A stretch of DNA of 46,619 nt from an uncultured Porphyromonas sp. GTDB taxonomy: Bacteria > Bacteroidota > Bacteroidia > Bacteroidales > Porphyromonadaceae. The notes beneath the pieces were generated by a model. The model ran no database searches. It had not been told where the DNA came from and saw nothing but the letters and a program-made list of their open reading frames with translations. The DNA lies in NCBI GenBank assembly GCA_905372565.1, contig CAJPPK010000012.1, positions 1-46,619 of the forward strand. The letters are read 5' to 3'. A program made the translations under genes and the position numbers. Of the stretch, positions 16,342 to 23,248 are shown piece after piece (the stretch's first letter is position 1; the number at the start of each line of letters is the position of its first letter).

Positions 16342-18435
16342 TTAGAACGTTCTAGTTTTGGTTTTAATCCCGAGCAAGTGCAAATCAAGGACACCTGCTA
16401 CTTCGGTGGAGCATTCGCCGATCCAGCCATTATCCTGCAGGACGCCGGTCTGAATGCGGATAAAGTCTACCCCGGGTAGATGGACGGGCTTCCCGTGCTT
16501 ATCTACTGCCCACGCTATATCAATGGAGGCTTCGTCATCGCTATTGGTTGCATTATCTGCATAGCCATAGGCGAAGGGCATCAGGATGTGAAGCTCTGTC
16601 CCATCTGTCTTAGAGTTATACCCATTCTGAGGCAAACGTGTACCTCTGAGCGTGTAAGTCGGAGTCTGGATCCAAGCTGGGTAATAAGTCTGGTCATGGA
16701 AGCGATTCTTATGGATATAGCCCGAGCCTCCCTTATTATCGATCCAGCGGATATACTCGGGGATGTCCGTAGCAGGCTTACCCTCGGAAGTCGGACGATG
16801 GTAGGTGACTTCATAGTCTCGGTAGAAGGCGACATCCTTACCACGTGCTCGTTGATCCTTTAGCCACGAGATCCCAGCGAGGTCACGATGCGCCTCCCCT
16901 GCTATCTCATACCATTCGTCAGGATCAGGGCGACCATTCTTATTGCTATCGTAGGCGACATAGATGATCCCCGGCTCTCCCCAGTTAGTCAAGGTGTTTC
17001 CCTGGACACGGAAGTCGCGTAGTCCCGCCTTATTCTCAATGGTGTGGTCAAAGCCCACCGTCACGTAGCCCCCCCAAGCTCCGAGCGTGATCAGACCGGC
17101 GTTATCGCCCTTGATCTGCTCTAGGACTTTAGCTCGCATCGTCTCCTCGGTATCCCCAGTTTCGTACTTAGGGAGCTTATTGACGAACTGTCCTACCCCC
17201 GGTCGATACTCCAGCACCTTCGAGACGTAAGGACTATGCTCGGACTTCGGCTTCTCCGGAGCAACTCCCCCGGGATCAAGCGTCAGGTGCTTGGGGACGA
17301 AGGCAAAGTGTGCAGGGATCTGCCCTGCTTCAGCCTTCCAGCGGACGTCACCTCTAGGAGAGAAGGCGTAGATCTTACCTGGAGCTAGGTAGTCCCCCGC
17401 ATCTGCGATGATGATCTCCCCAGACTCTGGATTAACGGCCAAGCCATAAGGCGTCGTGATCTTAGCGATGTACTCCTGTGGGATGAATGACCCTGGGAGT
17501 ACCTCCTGCGTCTTGCAGTCAATCATCGCATATCTCGCTTCCCCCTTCTTATCCCCGACATAGTCTTGTCCATAAAGGTAGATCTTACCCTTGTAGCGAG
17601 TCATACCCGACACCTGAAGGCGAAGCGTCTTCACCACACGTCGCTGTCGTGGATCGACGACGTGTAGGCTAGAAGGGGTCGTCTTGTAGTCTCCTCTCGA
17701 GGTCACCCAAAGCATCCCTTGCTCATCAGCGAGTAGACGATGGAGGTTGATCGCCACGGGGATCTTCCCCTCTTCGGTGAAGGTCTTCAGATCAATGACG
17801 GAGATGGTATTGTCATAGTTCCCCACACGGTATCCCCCAGAGTTCGCTACGTAGAGTTTATCTCCGAGGATAGCCATCTCCTCAGGCTGGTAACCGACGG
17901 TACACTCCCCTACAATTTGGAGCGTGGCGGTATCGATCTTGGCGACATAGCCTAGGCGAGCATTCGGGTCATTCAGCTTGACTTCTCCCGCATAGGAGCT
18001 GACATAGGCGTACTTCCCAGAGAAAGCAAGGTAACGGGCATTGGGTACAGGGATCGCACTAATGTGCTTGGCCGTTCGTGCATCCATGACCTCCACGAGG
18101 TCCGAATTGTTGATGACAGCCCACAGACGAGTCCCATAGAGCTTCAGGTCATTCCCTACGTCACCTAGCTCCTTGGTGATCTTAGGGTTCATCTCGGGGA
18201 ATATGTTCTTTCGATATACTCCCGTAGCATAGCTGTAGAAGTCAAGTGTTGCCTTATTATTCCCCATATTCCCCTCATTGAGGAGATAGAAGCCTCCCAC
18301 ATCCTTTAGATCTTCGGGAAGACCTACTTGGGTACTGGTGGAGGGGATAATCTCGTCTTCTCCCCGGCAGGCAGTGAAGCCAAGGACAAGAAGCAGGGAG
18401 AAGAGGGAAAGAAGAGTTCGGATTTTTGTATTCAT
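16342..18435 (-). CDS. DUF5074/YncE-like surface lipoprotein with extra C-terminal domain
   Basis: A 697-aa lipoprotein with lipobox GFTAC (Cys23). The first half is a YncE/DUF5074 beta-propeller (opening GGFYLLNEGNMGNNKATLDFYS, with later blades such as VSVIDLKTF-like segments). The second half (about 400-697) is a separate beta-rich domain with GAWGGYVTVGFDHTI and YDSNKNGRPDPDEWYEIAG, seen in cell-surface proteins of Bacteroidetes. The ATG at 18435 overlaps the receptor stop codon as TAATG, so translation is coupled to the receptor. The frame is open to 18447, but the ATG at 18435 gives the proper signal peptide. Likely a surface partner of the TonB-dependent receptor. Confidence 0.85.
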   Translation of the reverse strand: MNTKIRTLLSLFSLLLVLGFTACRGEDEIIPSTSTQVGLPEDLKDVGGFYLLNEGNMGNNKATLDFYSYATGVYRKNIFPEMNPKITKELGDVGNDLKLYGTRLWAVINNSDLVEVMDARTAKHISAIPVPNARYLAFSGKYAYVSSYAGEVKLNDPNARLGYVAKIDTATLQIVGECTVGYQPEEMAILGDKLYVANSGGYRVGNYDNTISVIDLKTFTEEGKIPVAINLHRLLADEQGMLWVTSRGDYKTTPSSLHVVDPRQRRVVKTLRLQVSGMTRYKGKIYLYGQDYVGDKKGEARYAMIDCKTQEVLPGSFIPQEYIAKITTPYGLAVNPESGEIIIADAGDYLAPGKIYAFSPRGDVRWKAEAGQIPAHFAFVPKHLTLDPGGVAPEKPKSEHSPYVSKVLEYRPGVGQFVNKLPKYETGDTEETMRAKVLEQIKGDNAGLITLGAWGGYVTVGFDHTIENKAGLRDFRVQGNTLTNWGEPGIIYVAYDSNKNGRPDPDEWYEIAGEAHRDLAGISWLKDQRARGKDVAFYRDYEVTYHRPTSEGKPATDIPEYIRWIDNKGGSGYIHKNRFHDQTYYPAWIQTPTYTLRGTRLPQNGYNSKTDGTELHILMPFAYGYADNATNSDDEASIDIAWAVDKHGKPVHLPGVDFIRIQTGVLQDNGWIGECSTEVAGVLDLHLLGIKTKTRTF

Positions 18436-20429
18436 TACAGAGTCCAATCAAATCGGAGTCGCACGTTCGTCCCAGGCATGGGATAGGAGCGAACGACCTC
18501 ATACTGCTGATTCAGTAGGTTATTCACCTCCAGTGTCCCCCTCAAGGTCTGATGCCCTAGGGCGAAGGTGTGTGTCAAGGAGAGATCATGCGTATACCAC
18601 GGGCGAACATAGTTCTCTCGGATATTTGCACTAGCATCATAGCGCTCTCCCGTATAGATGAAGCTATAGAGTAGCTCCCATCCTCGCCACCCAAGGCTCT
18701 GGATGATGGAGAAGCTATGCTGGGGGATGTAAGGGATCTGTCCGCCATAGTAGGCGCTCCCCTTATCAGTAACGTCCTGTGCTCGCTGGAAGGTATAAGC
18801 TAAGCGCAAGGCTCCAGTGAAAGCTCCAGCCTGCAAGTCTAGCTGGCTATTAAGATCCATCCCGACGATACGCACCTTACCGAGGTTGAGCATCGTCCAG
18901 CGGAATTGGTTCGACGTCGGCACGGCGACGATCTTGTCCGTCACTTCATTGTAGTAGCCATCGACCTGTACTTCCCAGCGACGGAGATAGCCGTGCGTAC
19001 GACTCTTCCCCCAAGTCAAGCCAAGATCATACTGCGTAGTGTACTCTGGACGAAGGCTCTTCGTGCCGATGAAGGTATAATAGAGGTCATTGAAGGTCGG
19101 CATCCGGAAGATCCGTTTATAGAAGCCTCTTAGCTGGAGGTCTCCTCCCGCTGGGCGATAGCTCAAGACTAAGCTTGGAGTGAAGACTCGCTTGGCAGGT
19201 GCAGGCTCACCCTCCTTGACTTGATCTCGCAGGGCAGTATGCAAGAGACTTCCCTGTATCCGCAGATCATCGTGGGTATAGGTAGCAGAGAGAGCGGAGA
19301 GGAACGACCATCGCTCTGGATAGGCAAAGTCATAGAGATCGGCATCCAGCGTATTATACTGCAAGTCTGTCGAGAACCCTAGCTGTAGGGCAGAGCTCAA
19401 GTCGACCGTCTGTGCTAGCGAGACGTAACCCTCCTGCTGGTGGTAGTGATTATCGACATACATCGTGGATACATCCTTCCGAGGATCCGATAGGTAATGC
19501 AAGTAGTCATTCGCATACTTCGCCTGCACGAGGTAGGAGTAGATCCCTCGTGACTCCTGTAGCGAAGCCTGTGCAAAGAAGTTGCGATCCCACTGCCGAT
19601 CCTCATGGCGAAAGGCACCAGGCACTTCTCGCACAGCGGCACCAGGGTAGCCTCGCTCGGAGTCATAGAAGTAGAGCTTCCCCTTCCACGAGCCATGCTG
19701 GAGCTTTCCCCAGAGTCCCCCCTCGAGACGAAGAGCTCTCACATCGCCATTGTGACGTATCGAGACGGTATCATAGCCGTCTCGCTTCTTATAGCGGAAG
19801 CGGTAGCGCCCCGAGGTGTAGAGATACTCGCCACTGAGTGAATAGCTCAAGCGCGACGAGAGCTGATGCTCCCAGAGGATGGAGGGATTGATGGTCGAGA
19901 AAGAGCCTAAGCGCAGGGAGGTCTTTAGGCGATGATCCCCTGCGAAGTCCAAGGCAGGTCGTCGTGCTGTCAGGTAGAGTGCTGAGGCGGAAGCGTAGTG
20001 CCGAGCAGGCTGAAGGAGGGCAGACTTCTGCCCATTATATATGGAGACCGCCTCCATATTATCTAGCGAAAAGCGCCCAAGGTCGATCTGCCCATTCTGC
20101 GCATTCCCTAGCTGGATACCATCATAGAAGACCCCGACATGCTGGGAGCCCATCCCTCGTACGTTCACCGTCTTGAGTCCGCCTACACCTCCATAGTCCT
20201 TGATCTGCACACCGGCGAAGTAGCGCAGGGCATCCGCCACGCTGACACTGCTCAGTCGCTGGAGCTGCGCCCCTGAGAGCGTCTGCACCGGCAAGACCTC
20301 CCGACGCAGGACACGCTCCCGCACCACCACATCTTCGAGGAGATGGATGCTGTCAGCAGTCAGTGACGCCAGAGCGTTGGTTATGGGGCTAACTACAAGA
20401 GCTAGCAGGAGGAGAGTCTTCCGTTTCAT
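18435..20429 (-). CDS. BtuB-like TonB-dependent outer-membrane receptor
   Basis: A 664-aa receptor with a signal peptide (residues 1-22, ending ALA). A plug domain (about 45-165: VQTLSGAQLQRLSSVSVADALRYFAGVQI, VNVRGMGSQHVGVFYDGIQL) precedes a 22-strand-type barrel that ends in a C-terminal aromatic (FDWTL is close to the usual aromatic end). The size and plug sequence resemble BtuB and small siderophore or heme receptors rather than SusC (about 1000 aa). It is the first gene of the operon, with a -7 element 75 bases upstream. The leader is too short and lacks the conserved B12-box bases, so no cobalamin riboswitch is visible and the substrate is uncertain (cobalamin, heme or another metal complex). 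Confidence 0.87.
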   Translation of the reverse strand: MKRKTLLLLALVVSPITNALASLTADSIHLLEDVVVRERVLRREVLPVQTLSGAQLQRLSSVSVADALRYFAGVQIKDYGGVGGLKTVNVRGMGSQHVGVFYDGIQLGNAQNGQIDLGRFSLDNMEAVSIYNGQKSALLQPARHYASASALYLTARRPALDFAGDHRLKTSLRLGSFSTINPSILWEHQLSSRLSYSLSGEYLYTSGRYRFRYKKRDGYDTVSIRHNGDVRALRLEGGLWGKLQHGSWKGKLYFYDSERGYPGAAVREVPGAFRHEDRQWDRNFFAQASLQESRGIYSYLVQAKYANDYLHYLSDPRKDVSTMYVDNHYHQQEGYVSLAQTVDLSSALQLGFSTDLQYNTLDADLYDFAYPERWSFLSALSATYTHDDLRIQGSLLHTALRDQVKEGEPAPAKRVFTPSLVLSYRPAGGDLQLRGFYKRIFRMPTFNDLYYTFIGTKSLRPEYTTQYDLGLTWGKSRTHGYLRRWEVQVDGYYNEVTDKIVAVPTSNQFRWTMLNLGKVRIVGMDLNSQLDLQAGAFTGALRLAYTFQRAQDVTDKGSAYYGGQIPYIPQHSFSIIQSLGWRGWELLYSFIYTGERYDASANIRENYVRPWYTHDLSLTHTFALGHQTLRGTLEVNNLLNQQYEVVRSYPMPGTNVRLRFDWTL

Positions 20430-20504
20430 TAGCTAAATCAAACCCACTTCAGGGGCAAAGGCTTGGGTTGGTTTCGGTTGTCCACCACCGAGGTCTTCTG
20501 GGGA

Positions 20505-20512
20505 CAAAGATA
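20505..20512 (-). promoter_or_regulatory. -7 promoter element of the receptor operon
   Basis: TATCTTTG on the minus strand, 75 bases before the receptor ATG. The leader can form two small hairpins (TCGGT/ACCGA and AACCCA/TGGGTT). The -33 region is weak. Confidence 0.55.
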
Positions 20513-20538
20513 CGGCAAAAGACTGCTTCGTCGAAGAG

Positions 20539-20626
20539 GCTACCGAGGAAGCCTTTTAGAGAGCTGTATCTCCTTCGAGAGAAAGCATCACCTTAGTCCC
20601 GAAGAAGCTTGAACTCTTCTCCTATA
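20539..20626. repeat. Degenerate 22-bp-period array (locus F)
   Basis: Units begin at about 20539, 20561, 20583 and 20605. The second (GAGCTGTATCTC then CGAGAGA) resembles the fourth unit of the array at 1682-1769. The third and fourth start AAGCATCACCTT and AAGCTTGAACTCTT. It lies upstream of the receptor promoter and downstream of the ompA-like gene terminator. Confidence 0.5.
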
Positions 20627-20687
20627 TCGACTTAACCCAAAGATAAAAGCCCGACCAAGCACCACACCTACCATCCATCAAAGCAAA

Positions 20688-20719
20688 GCAGTCACCCCAC
20701 CCGAAGGTGAGATGACCGC
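20688..20719 (-). terminator. Terminator after the OmpA-like gene
   Basis: On the minus strand GCGGTCATCTCACC-TTCG-GGTGGGGTGACTGC folds into a 14-bp stem with a UUCG tetraloop, followed by TTTGCTTT. Confidence 0.75.
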
Positions 20720-20745
20720 CTAGTTTGTATGAAAGGGGAGAGGGA

Positions 20746-21417
20746 CTACTTGAGCGTACCGTTCTGTGCAGCCTCGATCATCGCCTTGTTAGGCAGGATG
20801 TAGACTTCGACACGACGGTTCTCCTGACGTCCTGCTGCCGTGCTGTTGTCAGCGATTGGCTCACGGCTACCCTTACCTTCTACCTGCATACGAGCGGCAG
20901 AGACACCCTGTGAAGCGAGGAAGGAGCGAACGCTACCAGCACGATTCAGAGAGAGAGGTTCGTTGATCTTGTCCGAACCCGTATTGTCCGTGTGACCGAC
21001 GATGAGGATGTCGGTCTGCGTGTGAGACTGGAGGTTAGCAGCGAACTTGCGAAGCTCCTGCTGAGAGCTCGTGCTAAGAGTTGCCTTACCCGTAGCGAAG
21101 AGGATACCGCTGTCGAAGGTGACACGGATCGCCTGTCCATCGTTGACAGACTCGACCTTAGCGTTCTTCATCTGCTCTTCGAGTTCCTTCTTCTGCTTAT
21201 CCATCTTCTTGCCGATCAGCGTACCAGCAGTACCACCGACGACACCACCGATAGCAGCACCGACACCTGTATTCCCTAGTACCTTCCCGATACCTGCACC
21301 GATGATAGCACCACCTGCGGCACCGATACCAGCACCCTTGATAGCGTTGCTAACACCACAGCTAGAGAAAAGGAATGCTCCTGAAAGGAGAGCTACTGCT
21401 ACTGATTTCTTTGTCAT
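20746..21417 (-). CDS. OmpA-family lipoprotein with glycine zipper (YiaD-like)
   Basis: A 223-aa outer-membrane lipoprotein that binds peptidoglycan. The lipobox is FLFSSC (Cys20). Residues about 25-72 form a glycine-zipper segment (GAGIGAAGGAIIGAGIG, GAAIGGVVGGTAGTLIG) that can insert in membrane. Residues about 100-215 form an OmpA C-terminal domain with VGHTDNTGS, LSLNRAGSV and GRQENRRVEV, including the residues that contact diaminopimelate. It lies 45 bases after the dihydroorotate-dehydrogenase-like gene on the same strand, so the two may be cotranscribed. A terminator follows. Confidence 0.93.
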   Translation of the reverse strand: MTKKSVAVALLSGAFLFSSCGVSNAIKGAGIGAAGGAIIGAGIGKVLGNTGVGAAIGGVVGGTAGTLIGKKMDKQKKELEEQMKNAKVESVNDGQAIRVTFDSGILFATGKATLSTSSQQELRKFAANLQSHTQTDILIVGHTDNTGSDKINEPLSLNRAGSVRSFLASQGVSAARMQVEGKGSREPIADNSTAAGRQENRRVEVYILPNKAMIEAAQNGTLK

Positions 21418-21462
21418 AATTGTCTTTACCTTATATATCGTACGTATAGGAGCTAACCGAAG

Positions 21463-22440
21463 CTAGCTCACCTTATTTGAAAAATACTTCATGAATTGTA
21501 GTCGCTCGAAGAGGCTAGGATCAGCGACACGACTGTAGCTCAAGCGTCCACGTAGCTCGTCTAAGCTCTGATAGCCATGCTCCATCATCCAGTAGCGAAG
21601 CCCCTTGAGAGCCTCTTCGATGGCAGGTGCCCCCTGCTTATAGATGGCGGTGCACATCTGAGCGACGTCTGCTCCTGCTAGGAGTACCTTCGTCAGCTCT
21701 CTCCAGGTATATACACCCGTAGAAGCTGCAAGCCCGATCTCGGGCACGAGCCCTCGGACAAGCCCAGTGAAGCGAAGCGTCTCCGTGAAGTCGCCCTCAT
21801 GCGAGAAGACTTCGCCCCCGATGAGCTGCTCTCGGTCAAGATCAATGTCGATCTGGTAAGAGCGGTTGAAGAGCGTCACCGCTGCCGCCCCTACGGCACG
21901 GAGTTTATCGACGAGCATCGGGAGGTTCGTATGATGACGAGAGAGCTTCACGATGATCGGTAGCCCACGCCCGACGAGCGAAGAGACGATCGACACATAC
22001 AGCTCCTCGGTAGCGACTGGATCGAAGAAGAGCTCCGTCTCCAGACGCATGATATTGACCTCTAGAGCATCTGCCCCAGCCTCACGGATCTTGTCGGCAA
22101 ACTCTACCCAAGCACCAGCCGTAGCACAGTTGATACTAGCGATGACGGGCACATCCAGGGAGGCCTTCATATCACGTACTAGCTGGAGGTAGCTCTCGAG
22201 GGCTTCGCTCCTGACATAGGAGGTGATATAGTCGTTAGCCTCGGGGTAATCGTTCTGCGCAAGCAAGTGCTCGGTCTGCAGGAGGATCTGCTCCTCAAAG
22301 AGTGACTTGAGGATTACGGCACCAGCGCCCGCTTGGACGAAGGTCTTCGTACGCTCCTGCTGACGTGTCAGGCCAGAGCTACTCAGGATAACCGGGCTCT
22401 TGAGCTGGAGCCCCGCAAAGGAGGTGCTGATATCTACCAT
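21463..22440 (-). CDS. Dihydroorotate dehydrogenase-like flavoprotein
   Basis: A 325-aa TIM-barrel flavoprotein of the PyrD-like group common in Bacteroidetes. Family features are the start LQLKSPVILSSSGLT, the phosphate-binding and strand segments VIASINCATAGAWVEFA, ALEVNIM and PIIVKLSRH, and the C-terminal FMN-phosphate region ASTGVYTWRELTKVLLAGADVAQMCTAIY. The typical PyrD active-site loop cysteine or serine is not evident to me, so true dihydroorotate dehydrogenase activity is uncertain. This group is usually annotated only as dihydroorotate dehydrogenase-like. No pyrimidine genes are nearby. Confidence 0.85.
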   Translation of the reverse strand: MVDISTSFAGLQLKSPVILSSSGLTRQQERTKTFVQAGAGAVILKSLFEEQILLQTEHLLAQNDYPEANDYITSYVRSEALESYLQLVRDMKASLDVPVIASINCATAGAWVEFADKIREAGADALEVNIMRLETELFFDPVATEELYVSIVSSLVGRGLPIIVKLSRHHTNLPMLVDKLRAVGAAAVTLFNRSYQIDIDLDREQLIGGEVFSHEGDFTETLRFTGLVRGLVPEIGLAASTGVYTWRELTKVLLAGADVAQMCTAIYKQGAPAIEEALKGLRYWMMEHGYQSLDELRGRLSYSRVADPSLFERLQFMKYFSNKVS

Positions 22441-22492
22441 GATGCTTCGTCTTGTACCGAGTAGGACGTAAAGTGATATGCTTAACTTTCGG

Positions 22493-22526
22493 CAAAGATA
22501 GGACTAATTTCGTGAAATACTGCAAA
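22493..22526 (-). promoter_or_regulatory. Promoter of the dihydroorotate-dehydrogenase-like gene
   Basis: Minus-strand TATCTTTG at 22500-22493 with TTTG at 22526-22523. The 22-base spacer is slightly long. It lies 53 bases upstream of the ATG. Confidence 0.6.
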
Positions 22527-22595
22527 GAACGAGGCATTCCTCTCGTCATTTCCCCCCTCGATCCACAGCCCTCTCACTCCCCTCCCCAAGTCCAC

Positions 22596-22697
22596 CAACT
22601 AGTAGGCATCAGTAGTGCCTCTTCCTAGGCAACAGTAGTGCCCCTCATGGGGCATCAGTAGTGCCTCTCGAGAGGCACTACTGATGCCTACTAGTTG
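22596..22697. repeat. MITE-like element of four 23-bp dyad units with terminal inverted repeat (locus B)
   Basis: The left end CAACTAGTAGGCATCAGTAG and following bases are the exact reverse complement of the right end, giving a terminal inverted repeat of about 27 bp. Inside, units start at 22603, 22626, 22649 and 22672. Three carry the core GGCA(T/A)CAGTAGTGCC and the last carries the inverted form GGCACTACTGATGCC. It lies upstream of the divergent dihydroorotate-dehydrogenase-like and susB genes. No transposase is present. Confidence 0.85.
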
Positions 22698-22963
22698 CTC
22701 TTCATCATCTCCTCCTAGATCCAGCACTCCACCCGATCCTTTCCCACTGGTGAAAAGCCCAGCCTCTACTGACACACTTCTCCTCCCAGCTCTGCTTGAC
22801 GACTCCTACGGCCTACCATATTATATATAGCCTCCTCTTCTAGAGGTTGGGAAAGGTGCATACTCCCACCAAGCACCCTCGACAGCTTTAAGAATGAAGT
22901 TATAAGGTCGGGCATTCCCTTGAAAAAGCAACACCCAAGAGGCAAAAAGGAAGAAAACAATTA

Positions 22964-23030
22964 TGGCATTTTGCCAGCGATGGAGACTCAACCCCACGAG
23001 CATCCAAATGAGACTTATGGCAAAATGTCA
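22964..23030. promoter_or_regulatory. Twin palindromes, candidate operator pair upstream of susB
   Basis: TGGCATTTTGCCA (22964-22976, perfect palindrome apart from its centre) and TGGCAAAATGTCA (23018-23030). Both are preceded by TTA and followed by GC, giving TTATGGCA-wwww-TGyCAGC twice, 54 bases apart. They resemble binding sites for a dimeric regulator of the downstream sus genes. No binding protein is identified. Confidence 0.45.
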
Positions 23031-23124
23031 GCATATTTGCATTATCAAGAACAAAAGAACAAAATCCAGCTTGGTTTCTAAAATATTTAAGTATCTGACA
23101 CTAAAGAATGTAACTTATTCTCTC

Positions 23125-23132
23125 TATATTTG
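23125..23132 (+). promoter_or_regulatory. -7 promoter element of the sus operon
   Basis: TATATTTG matches TAnnTTTG and lies about 115 bases before the susB ATG. No good -33 element is present, which would suit a promoter needing an activator. Confidence 0.5.
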
Positions 23133-23248
23133 CACCGCCGTTGATGGACAGCCCCCTTCATAGGGAAGTCCCCATACTTTGGCCTAGGCTTCGTAAAATC
23201 ACAGCCTACAGACGCGTTTATTTTGTAATATTCACAGACCAACAAATG

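Larger units (their letters stand above)
22698..23245. other. Upstream region of the sus locus
   Basis: About 550 bases without a convincing gene. A 60-codon frame at 22821-23003 on the minus strand contains one hydrophobic stretch (NAIIVFFLFASWVLLF), but I cannot support it as a gene. The stretch contains the twin palindromes at 22964-23030 and the -7 element at 23125. Confidence 0.5.

Noticed and set aside
20430..20512. Cobalamin riboswitch in front of the BtuB-like receptor
   Set aside because: The leader is only about 75 bases and lacks the conserved B12-box bases. Two small hairpins are present, but they do not match that fold.
22603..22694. CRISPR array
   Set aside because: The 23-bp units have no unique spacers of 30 or more bases, units invert, and there are no cas genes.
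22821..23003. Small membrane protein of 60 residues on the minus strand
   Set aside because: It has one hydrophobic stretch but no start signal, no recognisable family, and overlaps another open frame of equal quality.
22964..23030. Sigma-54 promoter from TGGCA words
   Set aside because: The TGC half is not at the -24/-12 spacing, and both sites are palindromes, which fits an operator better.
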